DNA from: Methylotenera_A sp031379885
GTDB taxonomy: Bacteria > Pseudomonadota > Gammaproteobacteria > Burkholderiales > Methylophilaceae
Direction of reading: 5' to 3'
NCBI GenBank assembly: GCA_031379885.1
Contig: JANNFN010000181.1
Location: forward strand, 1-64,000
DNA: 64,000 bases
The position numbers were made by a program, and so were the translations under genes. The notes below the pieces were generated by a model. That model ran no database searches and had not been told where the DNA came from. It worked only from the letters and a program-made list of their open reading frames with translations. Shown here one piece after another: positions 7,291 through 15,697 of this stretch (its first letter is position 1; each line of letters starts with the position of its first letter).

Positions 7291-7710
7291 ATGAAACGGC
7301 TGCTAACATTTGGCTTACCAATATTGGCAATTATTACCATGGCTATATATCGGTATGAGGATATGGGCGCTGAAAATCTATCGCAACAAATTTCGAAGCT
7401 AGAAAAAATTGGTGATGAATGTGATCTGATTGCAGAAAAGGCTGCGATGCACTTGCCCGAAGCGTTGCCATTTCAAAAATTAGAAAAGGCTGGAAGGCGA
7501 GCAAGGGTGCTAGAAGATTGTATGCATGATAGAGCTTACTTAGAAAACCCTGCTTGGACTAAGTTTGCAAAGCCAGAGGCACAAAAAAATGCGCAAACTC
7601 AGCACATATCTTACGATGAGGCATATGAAGCCTTAAGGCGCATGAGCATGCTAGCGTTTAAGACGACTAAAGGTGAGCCGTTATATTGGGTTCAGGCTAA
7701 AGCTAATTAG
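7291..7710 (+). CDS. Membrane-anchored or secreted protein, unknown
   Basis: 139 residues with an N-terminal hydrophobic helix (residues 4-20) and a charged helical remainder with two cysteines (GDECDL and EDCMHD). No family recognised. It begins nine bases after the second protease copy and is probably cotranscribed with it, so an envelope role in the same process is a reasonable guess. Confidence 0.6.
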   Translation: MKRLLTFGLPILAIITMAIYRYEDMGAENLSQQISKLEKIGDECDLIAEKAAMHLPEALPFQKLEKAGRRARVLEDCMHDRAYLENPAWTKFAKPEAQKNAQTQHISYDEAYEALRRMSMLAFKTTKGEPLYWVQAKAN

Positions 7711-7746
7711 TTAAAGCGGCTGGTGCAATATTAAACCAGAAATACA

Positions 7747-7896
7747 CTACTTATCTTCGAACTCTACTGCCTCAACGTAAAAATAATGATCTTCTTGGCT
7801 CTCGTTGAGCATTTCAACTTCCTGTGTAGCATTTTGTAAGGTGAGAAATGCATAAATCGGACGATTTTGCTCATTCATTATTTGATAAATGGTCAT
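7747..7896 (-). CDS. MxIYQ-family small protein, member A2
   Basis: A 49-residue frame, MTIYQIMNEQNRPIYAF..., with the same ribosome-site block (GGAGCG, preceded by TTTAA) as member A1. A1 and A2 share MTIYQ, AFL, M/L-N-E and an aromatic run before the acidic end. It lies near the second membrane-protein paralog (8205-8597), mirroring A1 beside the first. Function unknown. Confidence 0.75.
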   Translation of the reverse strand: MTIYQIMNEQNRPIYAFLTLQNATQEVEMLNESQEDHYFYVEAVEFEDK

Positions 7897-8160
7897 ATTG
7901 CGCTCCTTAAATCTTCATTAATAATCTCGTACTATACTTAAACTTATTTAGCAAAAATCAAGCCAAAAAATTCAATTGATTCAATAACTTATTTAAAATA
8001 TATAACTCAATTATTATTCATTGGGTTACTTATTACATTTAAGGTAAATTCTAGAAATGTACCAGGTACTTATGCATCAAATTTGTGCAGGCTTGCGAAT
8101 ATTGCAATCAATTGATGACATTTCTATGTATTTTTAGGCGATATAAAAACTTAATATATA

Positions 8161-8201
8161 GATGCCTTGTAAGCCTCATGGATACTGCCTTGCAGGGCAT
8201 C
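8161..8201 (-). repeat. Dispersed palindromic repeat, copy 5 (inverted)
   Basis: A 13-bp stem (8161-8173 with 8189-8201) has two G-T mismatches that would pair in RNA. The minus-strand core is AGTATCCATGAG (8175-8186), two changes from the family word. It sits three bases from the stop codon of the minus-strand membrane-protein gene. Confidence 0.7.
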
Positions 8202-8204
8202 CAT

Positions 8205-8597
8205 TTAGATAGCCTTAATCTCACTTTTAATCACGTTGATAACACCGGCAAAAATCATGATGTATTCCACAATTAAAAGCATAAAAAGTTTATCTTCTGG
8301 GGCGCCTGTAAGCGTGGTTAATGTCAGCGAGAGTGCATTGATGACAACGCTAATTAAAATAATGAGACCTATTAATTTGTTTCTTAAGCCAAAAAGATAA
8401 AATGGGGCTATAAAACTCAAGCCAAAAAGTGTTTGAACATCAATGCCACCGTTGATGTTTTTATTGGCGAGATTGAGCGCAATATACAAGATAATCAGTA
8501 AGCAAGCGGCAGGTAGCTTTGTTGGCATGCCTGCGCCATTATGTTTTAATCCAAGCGCAAGCCAAGCATGAGTCAATATTGCAGCAATCAGTTTCAT
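8205..8597 (-). CDS. Four-helix small membrane protein (paralog 2)
   Basis: 130 residues, four predicted membrane helices, and high similarity to 1035-1427 over the whole length. The ATG at 8597 follows a perfect GGAGG and gives the start MKLIAAILTHAW; the frame open upstream to 8651 is not needed. Its neighbours are MxIYQ members A2 and B2. Function unknown. Confidence 0.75.
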   Translation of the reverse strand: MKLIAAILTHAWLALGLKHNGAGMPTKLPAACLLIILYIALNLANKNINGGIDVQTLFGLSFIAPFYLFGLRNKLIGLIILISVVINALSLTLTTLTGAPEDKLFMLLIVEYIMIFAGVINVIKSEIKAI

Positions 8598-8686
8598 TTC
8601 AGCCTCCGAATACACTTGTAAAGCGCATTTAGCGCGCATTAATCTACACAAATACCTTGAGGATGCTTATTCTGAAATCTTACAAA

Positions 8687-8836
8687 TTAGGCCAATTCCA
8701 GTGCCAGCTCTTCTACATGGTAGTAGTGTTCATCATCCCAAACGGTAAGATCTAGCGCGCAATCCAAGGCGTGATCTAAATCTGAATATTCACGATACAG
8801 TTTGTTTTCTTCATTAAGTACTTGGTAGATTTTCAT
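8687..8836 (-). CDS. MxIYQ-family small protein, member B2
   Basis: A 49-residue frame, MKIYQVLNEENKLYREY..., behind a strong ribosome site (AAGGAGG). It is closest to B1. The upstream block 8875-8913 is conserved with that of B1, supporting expression as a real gene. Acidic, no membrane helix, function unknown. Confidence 0.75.
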   Translation of the reverse strand: MKIYQVLNEENKLYREYSDLDHALDCALDLTVWDDEHYYHVEELALELA

Positions 8837-9191
8837 CTGACACCTCCTTAATAATCTTAAGTAGCGTTAAGTATTACATCGGCATGTTTGAAATAAACTT
8901 TAGATTAAAAGCAAAAATGATGCTTATTTATTAGTTTGGTTTATATGGCTTTCAACTTGTGTAAGTAGGGTGTAACGATAAGCTGACATTATTTTTAATT
9001 CATATTTGTTGCTACATTCAGACAATGTTCACAACTCACAATATATAAACGCCCTATGTTATTGACGCAAAGAGGCATTTTGTGCGAGTATGAAAAACCT
9101 AGGCAATGTACGGACAGTGCGTATATGGAATTATTTGTCTTCGCCCAAGCGCGACTGAATGAATGATGATCGTTTACAAGGAGAACAGAAC
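8837..9191. other. Intergenic region
   Basis: About 355 bases between the divergent B2 gene and the coiled-coil/AsmA gene. It holds the B2 upstream block (8875-8913) and presumably a promoter for the downstream plus-strand genes. I see no other gene or RNA. Confidence 0.4.
8875..8913 (-). promoter_or_regulatory. Upstream block shared with member B1
   Basis: It matches 2923-2961 base for base at most positions (TACATCGGCATGTTT ... CTTTAGAT-AAAAGCA) and lies at the same distance from its start codon. It is probably a duplicated promoter or operator. Confidence 0.5.
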
Positions 9192-9287
9192 TTGAAAATG
9201 ACGATACAACAGTATATTGAGGGGTTTAATCGCCCTGTGTGCCTGAGAGGTTATCAGGCCTTGGAATTTAAGCTTGAGTCTGCTTAA
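9192..9287 (+). CDS. Possible small leader peptide
   Basis: A short frame of 31 residues (TTG start at 9192, or ATG at 9198) behind AAGGAG (9178-9183) at ideal spacing for the TTG. It ends 18 bases before the large coiled-coil gene. The composition is plausible for protein (QQYIEGFNRPVCLRGYQALE). No homolog is known to me, so it may be a leader peptide or chance. Confidence 0.35.
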   Translation: MKMTIQQYIEGFNRPVCLRGYQALEFKLESA

Positions 9288-9305
9288 AGCTTAAACCACA
9301 TAAAG

Positions 9306-12300
9306 ATGGATTTATCAGTCGTTTACAGTAAAACTGCTAAAGGGTTGCGCGCGCGCGCTTCTCTCCTCGGCGGCTTGCCCTCACATTTGATGAAGGTGCT
9401 TACGCACGTTGATGGCATATCAAAAGCCGAATCAATTCTCATTAAATTTGACGAAATTACCGAACACAAATTGATTGTAGCTTTGAATCTGCTTGAAAGG
9501 GAAGGCTACATCAAGCCAGTCATGGTGACTGTGCCTAGTGAAAATGATTGGGCACCAGCCACAATTTTCGCTCCCATGGAAGTTGAGGAGTTTGAAAATG
9601 TAGAAGAAGTTGAAGTCAAAGCCAAAGAAAACGCACAGCTACAAGCTGAGCGTAAAGCGCAGGCAGAAGAAGAAGCACGTCAGCAGGCCGAAATTAAGGC
9701 AAGAGAGAAAGAAGAACAGGCACTCGAAAAAGCGAAAATTAAAGAAAAGCTAAGAGCCGAAGCGAAAGTGAAGGCGCAGTTAGAGGCTGATCGCATCACT
9801 CGCGAAAAAGAAGAGGCGCGAAAAAAAGCGGAGGCAGTAGCTCATGCTAAAGCCGAAGAAGAGGCGCGAATCCAAGCAGAACAAAAAGCTAAAGCTGCAG
9901 AAGAAGCGCGACTGAAGGCTGAGGCAGAAGCAAAGGCTAAAGCAGAAGAAAAAGAGCATGTGCGCCGTGAAATAGAGCGTATCTCACGCGAAGCAGAAGC
10001 AGAGCATAAAAAAGCTGAAGACGAAGCGCATGCCAAGGCAGCTCTTAAAGCGCGTGAGGAACTAGAACAGGCGCATGCCAAAGCGATGGAAGAAGCACGA
10101 TTACAGGCAGAACGCGAAGCTAAAGAGATTGAGGAAGCGCGTTTGCAGGCCGAACTTAAGGCGCGAGACGAAGCAGAAAAGGCACATGCCAAGGCAGAAG
10201 CGGAAGCAAAAGAGAATGCGCGTCGTGAATTAGAACGCATTGGTCGAGAAGCTGAAGAAGCGCAAAGAAAAGCAGAGGCCGAAGCTATCGCTAAGGCAGA
10301 AGCAGAAGCGAAACTAGAAGCCGAACGCAAAGCTAAGGCAGAAGAGAAGGCGCGACTGAAGGCGGAAGCTGAAGAAAAAGCTGAAGCAGCAGAACAAGCA
10401 AAAATAGAAGAGAAGGAAAAGGCAAGACTTGAAATAGCACGTATTGTTCGTGAAGCAGAGGAAGCACGCAAAAAATCTGAAGCTAAGGCTAAAGAAACTC
10501 GTTTGGAAACTAAGCGCAAAGCGAAAGCAGAGCAAGAGGCGCGCCTGAAGGTAGAGCGCAAGCCAAAAGCTGAGGTAAAGCAAGCAATTACAAAGACAGC
10601 GCTAGAGGAAGAAGCTAGCGTAGATGCAAATTTAAATGCTCGCCTTGAAATGGAGCGCTTTGCTCTTGAGGCTGAAGAGGGGCGAAAAAAATCTAAAGCT
10701 GAAGTCCGCGCCAAAGCCGAAGAGGCAGAAAGTAAAGCACAGGCAGAAGCAGCGCTGATTCGTGCTAAAGCTGAAGAACAGGCTAAAGCAGATGCGAAAG
10801 AGACTTCGCGCTTAGAAATGGAACGTATCAGCCGTGAAGCAGATGAAGTGCGGAAAAAACAAAAAACTGAAGCCCACACTAACATTGAAGTAGCACTAAT
10901 CAGTGAAACCAAAGGGCGATCATGGGAAGAAATTGAAGAAGAGGAAGAAAGAGCCTTTAAAGAAGAAGAAAGAGCTTTCGAAGAGGAAGGGCATGCCACA
11001 AAGGAAGATGATGTAGAGCGTGTGATTGAGAAAATAACCCGGCAAGAAGCAGAAAGGCTGGAGCGTGAGGAAATTAAACTCCAAGCGAAGGAAGAGGCCG
11101 AGACTCTTGCCAAAGTTCAAGCCAAAATATTACTAAGAAGCATCAACTACAGGAAGTGGCTTTCAAGAGCTGGCAAGGCTATTAAGCCAATATTGGTTTA
11201 TCTGCCGCTAGTGATTATATTGCTAATTGGGGTGCTGCATCTGATTAACCTAAGTATGTTGGTTGCACCTATCGAAAAGCTTGCCTCCGAGAGTGTAGGT
11301 GAGCAAGTAACCATCGAAAAAGTTTATGCATCGCTATGGCCTCAACCGCATCTTGAGTTAGGGAATGTGAGGATAGGTGTCAACTCTAGCTTAAAAATTG
11401 AGACAGTAAATATTTCCCCAGTTACTTCAACGCTATTCCAAGAAGTCAAAATGTTGAACTCGCTTGAGCTCGAAGGAATGAAATTCACTCAGGACAATTT
11501 TGGGCAGCCTTTGCAATGGATAAATAGTTTAGGTAAGGCTGAGCATTTGAAGGTTGATCAGATAAATTTGAAAAAAGCTGTTATCCAGATTCGTGATCTC
11601 GAGTTTGGCACTTTTAGCGGTAAAGTCGAACTTACTGAAGCACGAGAACTTAAAAATATCGATTTGATTAGTGCAGAGCAAACACTTTCAGTTCAGGTAA
11701 CGCCACAAGGTAGCAATTTTGATGTTATGTTGACTGGTACAGATTGGCACTTGCCGGTAAATCCAAAATTTGTGTTTAATGAACTTAAAGCTAAGGGAAC
11801 ATTAAGTCAAAACCAGATTATTTTCAGCCAAATCGAGGGCAGTATTTATGGAGGAACAATCAAGGGCAAGGCGGCCGTCGATTGGTCAAGTGAATGGTCG
11901 ACTGCAGGCAATTTTGAGCTATTTAATGCCACATTGCCGCAAATGCTCAACGCCTTTGGCAGCAGCGCTTCTATTGATGGTAAGCTTGCACTGACTGGGA
12001 TTTTTTCTTGCAGATCACCACAAGCTATTAATTTGGTAGATTCTCCAGAAATTACAGCAAATTTCGAGCTGCATGATGGCAAAATAAATGATATTGATTT
12101 GGCGCGAGCCGTGCTATTTAAAGGTAGTCAGTCACTGGTTGGTGGCGCAACGCATTTTGACAAATTTACTGGCGGCTTACAGCTTAAGAGTGGATATTAT
12201 CAGTATAAGCAGCTAGTGCTGGAAACTAATCAATTTCACGCTAAGGGAAATTTGGATATTCTTCCGAATCAGGAGGTTTCTGGAAAGATTAGTGCCAATC

Positions 12301-12374
12301 TAACAGCACAATCACGTCGCTTATATGCTAACTTTAATTTAGCTGGCAAGGCTGGGGACATTAAGCGGCAGTAA
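9306..12374 (+). CDS. Giant coiled-coil inner-membrane protein with AsmA-like C-terminus
   Basis: 1022 residues in four parts. Residues 1-75 form a small helical domain (LPSHLMKVLTHVDGISKAESIL ... LNLLEREGYIKPV) resembling the N-terminal helical domains of some betaproteobacterial regulators. Residues about 97-608 are an unbroken A/E/K/R coiled coil of the TolA type with recurring (R/E)EAEEARKKAEAEA units. One transmembrane helix follows at about 626-650. The remainder is beta-rich and AsmA-like (YGGTIKGKAAVDWS, GKLALTG, NFELHDGKINDIDLA, GKISANLTAQSRRLYANFNLAGKAGDIKR). AsmA/TamB-type domains shape or ferry lipids at the envelope. Here the coiled coil would lie in the cytoplasm and the AsmA part in the periplasm. 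Bias to purines in the coding strand produces a spurious long reverse-strand frame. Confidence 0.75.
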   Translation: MDLSVVYSKTAKGLRARASLLGGLPSHLMKVLTHVDGISKAESILIKFDEITEHKLIVALNLLEREGYIKPVMVTVPSENDWAPATIFAPMEVEEFENVEEVEVKAKENAQLQAERKAQAEEEARQQAEIKAREKEEQALEKAKIKEKLRAEAKVKAQLEADRITREKEEARKKAEAVAHAKAEEEARIQAEQKAKAAEEARLKAEAEAKAKAEEKEHVRREIERISREAEAEHKKAEDEAHAKAALKAREELEQAHAKAMEEARLQAEREAKEIEEARLQAELKARDEAEKAHAKAEAEAKENARRELERIGREAEEAQRKAEAEAIAKAEAEAKLEAERKAKAEEKARLKAEAEEKAEAAEQAKIEEKEKARLEIARIVREAEEARKKSEAKAKETRLETKRKAKAEQEARLKVERKPKAEVKQAITKTALEEEASVDANLNARLEMERFALEAEEGRKKSKAEVRAKAEEAESKAQAEAALIRAKAEEQAKADAKETSRLEMERISREADEVRKKQKTEAHTNIEVALISETKGRSWEEIEEEEERAFKEEERAFEEEGHATKEDDVERVIEKITRQEAERLEREEIKLQAKEEAETLAKVQAKILLRSINYRKWLSRAGKAIKPILVYLPLVIILLIGVLHLINLSMLVAPIEKLASESVGEQVTIEKVYASLWPQPHLELGNVRIGVNSSLKIETVNISPVTSTLFQEVKMLNSLELEGMKFTQDNFGQPLQWINSLGKAEHLKVDQINLKKAVIQIRDLEFGTFSGKVELTEARELKNIDLISAEQTLSVQVTPQGSNFDVMLTGTDWHLPVNPKFVFNELKAKGTLSQNQIIFSQIEGSIYGGTIKGKAAVDWSSEWSTAGNFELFNATLPQMLNAFGSSASIDGKLALTGIFSCRSPQAINLVDSPEITANFELHDGKINDIDLARAVLFKGSQSLVGGATHFDKFTGGLQLKSGYYQYKQLVLETNQFHAKGNLDILPNQEVSGKISANLTAQSRRLYANFNLAGKAGDIKRQ

Positions 12375-12390
12375 TGTGAACGAATATAAG

Positions 12391-12897
12391 CTAATTCCTA
12401 GGGCCTAGAAAATCTGACTTGCCAAGCTCAACACCGTTATGGCGCAGTATGTTGTAAGCAGTGGTCACGTGAAAATACACATTCGGATTCACCCATGACA
12501 GCAGGTAAGTTTGACCTGTAAATTTTAATTCCATTTTACGCACGGTAATAGTGATGTCGCGGGATTCACTGCCTACCATCTGTTCAGGTTTAACACTATC
12601 TATGAAAGCGATAGTTTTAGCGATGCGTGCCTGTAGCTCAGCAAAAGTGGTTTCGTCATCATCATACTTGGGGATTTCCAAGCCTGCCAATCGTGCAGCC
12701 GCACCTTTACTCATATCTGTGGCAATTTGTACTTGTCGTGTAAGCGGGTACATATCAGGAAAAAGTCGCCCGTTTAACAAAACTGCATGCTCAATTTTTT
12801 TCGCATCAGCGTGCTCTTCACCTTTTTTTAAAATATGCGATAAGTTTGATAAAGCACGTTTTAAAGGTGAAATTGTTGCATCGTACATAGATAGCAT
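12391..12897 (-). CDS. DUF1993 family protein
   Basis: 168 residues without signal peptide. The sequence (LKRALSNLSHILKKGEEHADAKK..., LFPDMYPLTRQVQIATD, and the end with TAYNILRHNGVELGKSDFLG) matches the DUF1993 family, a DinB-like four-helix protein of unknown function. The ATG at 12897 follows AGGA at good spacing. It is convergent with the AsmA-like gene, separated by 16 bases without a visible terminator. Confidence 0.85.
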   Translation of the reverse strand: MLSMYDATISPLKRALSNLSHILKKGEEHADAKKIEHAVLLNGRLFPDMYPLTRQVQIATDMSKGAAARLAGLEIPKYDDDETTFAELQARIAKTIAFIDSVKPEQMVGSESRDITITVRKMELKFTGQTYLLSWVNPNVYFHVTTAYNILRHNGVELGKSDFLGPRN

Positions 12898-12975
12898 CGC
12901 TGAATCCTAACAATAATTAATGGAATTAATAACAAAAATCATACTCTAATTTGAAGTTAAAAAGGAAACCGTCGC

Positions 12976-13605
12976 ATGTTATTTCGTCTAGCGTTACTAT
13001 GTATTTTATCAATTCTATTTATTCCGGGAATCGCCATGGCCATTGAAGAGCCAAAGTTCGACCTGATTGAAAAATCAGATTCGTTTGAATTACGTGCTTA
13101 TAAGCCAACAGTTGTGGCTGAGACATTTGTGGAGGGTAGCCTGAGCGAAGCTTCTAATAAGGGATTCCGGCTGATTGCAGATTATATTTTTGGCAATAAT
13201 AAATCCCAAGCAGGTGGTAGCGAAAAAATTAGTATGACAACGCCTGTCACAATGGAACCAAAGTCAGAGAAAATTAGCATGACTATGCCAGTAAGCATGC
13301 AAGATAGTGCTGGAAAATGGCGTATGCATTTTGTGATGCCAAGTAAATACACACTACAAACTTTACCTGCGCCTAATAATCCAGAAGTGAAACTACGTGA
13401 GGTAGCAGCTAAAAAATTTGCAGTAATGCGGTTTTCTGGGTTGGCTGGTGAAGCAAAGACCGCGAAAAAAACTGAAGAATTACTTGCTTGGATGTCTGCA
13501 AAGCAACTTAAGCCCATAGGCACACCAGAGCTTGCGCGCTACAACCCGCCATGGACGCTGCCATTTTTAAGGCGTAACGAAGTGCTAATAGAGTATAAGT
13601 TGTAG
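12976..13605 (+). CDS. Secreted SOUL-type heme-binding protein
   Basis: 209 residues with a signal peptide (to GIAMA). The SOUL/HBP pattern is clear: PKFDLIEKSDSFELRAY, FRLIADYIFGNN, SEKISMTTPV and SMTMPVSM, ending with NPPWTLPFLRRNEVLIEY. Family members bind heme or related tetrapyrroles; periplasmic location follows from the signal. GGAAA lies before the ATG. It is followed by a tiny basic gene and a strong bidirectional terminator. Confidence 0.9.
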   Translation: MLFRLALLCILSILFIPGIAMAIEEPKFDLIEKSDSFELRAYKPTVVAETFVEGSLSEASNKGFRLIADYIFGNNKSQAGGSEKISMTTPVTMEPKSEKISMTMPVSMQDSAGKWRMHFVMPSKYTLQTLPAPNNPEVKLREVAAKKFAVMRFSGLAGEAKTAKKTEELLAWMSAKQLKPIGTPELARYNPPWTLPFLRRNEVLIEYKL

Positions 13606-13671
13606 CTAAAATAATCACCCTATATTTACGCATCGGCCTATGATGATACGGTTATTCACTTAAGGAGAAAC

Positions 13672-13794
13672 ATGATGGCAAAAGGTCAAATTAAAAGTAA
13701 CAAAGAAGTAAAAAAACCTAAGAAAAGTAAAGAAGTCGTTGTGCCGAATAGTTCGATTATCCCAATGAAATCAAGCTCTCAGACAAAAAAGTAG
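13672..13794 (+). CDS. Small Lys-rich basic protein
   Basis: A 40-residue frame (two consecutive ATGs) behind AAGGAG. Nearly a third of residues are lysine (KGQIKSNKEVKKPKKSKEVV), then a short Ser-rich end. Small basic proteins of this look are common and conserved in betaproteobacteria, but their role is unknown to me. Good ribosome site and a terminator just after it support a real gene. Confidence 0.6.
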   Translation: MMAKGQIKSNKEVKKPKKSKEVVVPNSSIIPMKSSSQTKK

Positions 13795-13822
13795 ATAGTA
13801 AGTAGCCTACGCGCTAAATAAA

Positions 13823-13851
13823 AAATGCCTGCCGTACTACGGCAGGCATTT
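13823..13851. terminator. Bidirectional rho-independent terminator
   Basis: A perfect 13-bp stem (13823-13835 with 13839-13851, AAATGCCTGCCGT/ACGGCAGGCATTT) with a 3-base loop and A/T tracts on both sides. It serves the basic-protein gene on the plus strand and the permease on the minus strand. Confidence 0.9.
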
Positions 13852-13877
13852 ACTTTTGACTAAAGCGTTGTCAAGGT

Positions 13878-15350
13878 TTAATCTTTAATGGCGGGTGGGC
13901 CTTTAAAGCGTTTGCTCTCACCAAACACAAACCAGAATATCGCCATTACTGCTAGCATTGCGATTGTGACATACAATACTTTTTCATTGGGTGGTTGCAC
14001 ACCAACTACCACCAAGAAGCCACCACCAATCACAGCTAATACGCCAATGAGTTTTGACATACCACCTAAATCAAATGGGCCTTTGTGATTCCAAGTTTTG
14101 CCTTCTGCCAATATGCCAGCAGCAATTGGCATGATGTAAGAAATATACAAAAATACCGCACAACCCACAGCCAATACGCTAAAGGCGCCTGCGTACAAGG
14201 TGGAAGCAATTGCTAAAACGGCTGAAACCCAAACTGCAGCAACTGGTGTTTTTAAGGTTGTATGCACAGTTTTTAACATGTTAGAAGCTGGCAAACCACC
14301 ATCACGTGCAAACGCATACATCATGCGCGAAGTAGAAGTTAAGCAAGCCAAGCCACATAGATAATTAACTAAGAAAATAGACAAACCTAATATGGTTTGC
14401 AGTGCGGGCGGTAATGTTTTCAACAGCTCAGCAAAAAAGCCAAAGCCATTTTTAACACCTGTAGGAATATCTGGCAATACCAAAACAAAAGTACATATTA
14501 AGATATAACCAAAAATAACAGAGTAAACCACAGAACTGACAATGCCTTTAGGTACTGTTTTTGCTGCATCGCGAGTTTCTTCAGAGGTGTGTGCAGAAGC
14601 ATCAAAACCTGTAATGGTATAAACCGCAAGCAAAAGGCCAAGCAAGAACGGGAACACCATACCTTCAGAAGCTGGCCATGGACTACCTTCTGTACCCGTG
14701 TAGTTAGTAAAGGTAAACAAGCGTGAAAACTCTAAAGGGCCTTGATGGTAAGCCAGCAAAGATAAAACTAGCACAATCGTAATGGCGAAAATAAGATAGC
14801 CAGAGACGTCAGTGATTTTGGTGGTAAATTTAGGAAAGCGATAAATTAATATGGCCTGCGAAATAGTAAACAGCGCAATGTAGAAAATTTGGTGCGAATA
14901 GCCAAACCCAGATACATCAACCCCTAACAGCGGCAGGGCTAAGCCTTTAAAAAAGAAGTCATATACGCCAAAATTAACCGAGGCCACCACAAAGATGAGA
15001 CCCAGCAAATTAAACCAAGCAGTGCACCAACCATAGCCTTTGCCGCCCAGTATAGAGCCCCAGTGATACAAGCCGCCTGCTGTTGGGTAACTGGATGAAA
15101 TTTGCGCCATAGCGAGTGCAACAATGGCTGCAAACAGGCCGCCCACTAACCAGCCGATACCAATAGAAGCGCCTCCTGCCCCACCCAATGCCAATGGGAA
15201 CGCACTAATGCCACCAGCTAAAATACAAATAATAGAAAAAGAAATGGCAAAGTTAGAAAACCCACCCATGTGCCGGTGAAGCTCCTGGTCATACCCCATT
15301 TTTTTCAGTTCTGCGGCATCATGATCCAACGCCTGATTCGTCTCGCTCAT
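13878..15350 (-). CDS. APC-family amine/amino-acid permease (copy 1)
   Basis: 490 residues with about 12 membrane helices. Motifs such as GGFSNFAISFSIICILAGG, SSYPTAGGLYHWGSILGG, GFDASAHTSEET and FARDGGLP are typical of the amino acid/choline transporter branch of the APC superfamily. The paralog at 16762-18243 is highly similar throughout. The neighbourhood (eutBC and a guanidine-I riboswitch) suggests a small amine such as ethanolamine or guanidine as substrate, which is inference. GGGG precedes the ATG. It lies after a terminator, so it has its own promoter and is not obviously under the riboswitch. Confidence 0.8.
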   Translation of the reverse strand: MSETNQALDHDAAELKKMGYDQELHRHMGGFSNFAISFSIICILAGGISAFPLALGGAGGASIGIGWLVGGLFAAIVALAMAQISSSYPTAGGLYHWGSILGGKGYGWCTAWFNLLGLIFVVASVNFGVYDFFFKGLALPLLGVDVSGFGYSHQIFYIALFTISQAILIYRFPKFTTKITDVSGYLIFAITIVLVLSLLAYHQGPLEFSRLFTFTNYTGTEGSPWPASEGMVFPFLLGLLLAVYTITGFDASAHTSEETRDAAKTVPKGIVSSVVYSVIFGYILICTFVLVLPDIPTGVKNGFGFFAELLKTLPPALQTILGLSIFLVNYLCGLACLTSTSRMMYAFARDGGLPASNMLKTVHTTLKTPVAAVWVSAVLAIASTLYAGAFSVLAVGCAVFLYISYIMPIAAGILAEGKTWNHKGPFDLGGMSKLIGVLAVIGGGFLVVVGVQPPNEKVLYVTIAMLAVMAIFWFVFGESKRFKGPPAIKD

Positions 15351-15697
15351 TTTTTACCCCTTTAAAAGATTAACTACAAATAGTTGCTACTAGATAATAA
15401 TTTTTAAAATTTAAAAACATGAAGCTCAGATGCTATTTTTATTGTAAACAGCTAACGCATAATTCTAGTATAGATTTAAAATGAACAATTGCAAGTACCA
15501 GTTAACGACACTCAAGCATACCAATTGCGACATTTTTGATTTAAGTTGAGATAAATTGCAGTAAACTGAAACTACTTATGAATAATAGCGTTATATGGAT
15601 AAAAAAAGCCCAACTTACGCAAACGTATGCTGGGCATTAATTGTATTGAATTAATAGAACTATATTAATAAACTAACTGTAATCTATGACTTTTGCT
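15351..15697. other. Intergenic region between permease and metallohydrolase
   Basis: About 347 AT-rich bases with a terminator (15601-15635) near one end. The rest presumably carries the promoter of the downstream permease gene. I found no second guanidine riboswitch in it. Confidence 0.5.
15601..15635 (-). terminator. Rho-independent terminator of the metallohydrolase transcript
   Basis: Read on the minus strand, GCCCAGCATACG pairs with CGTAAGTTGGGC (one internal mismatch region) around TTTG, followed by seven T. It separates the riboswitch-led operon from the next permease gene. Confidence 0.8.

Noticed and set aside
8085..8276. Plus-strand 63-codon frame
   Set aside because: It runs through the palindromic repeat and the end of the membrane-protein paralog, and has no ribosome site.
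9842..11113. 423-codon open frame opposite the coiled-coil gene, Ser/Ala/Arg-rich
   Set aside because: It mirrors the purine-rich coiled-coil repeat; Ser/Ala/Phe-rich nonsense composition and no ribosome site. The forward frame has clear domains.
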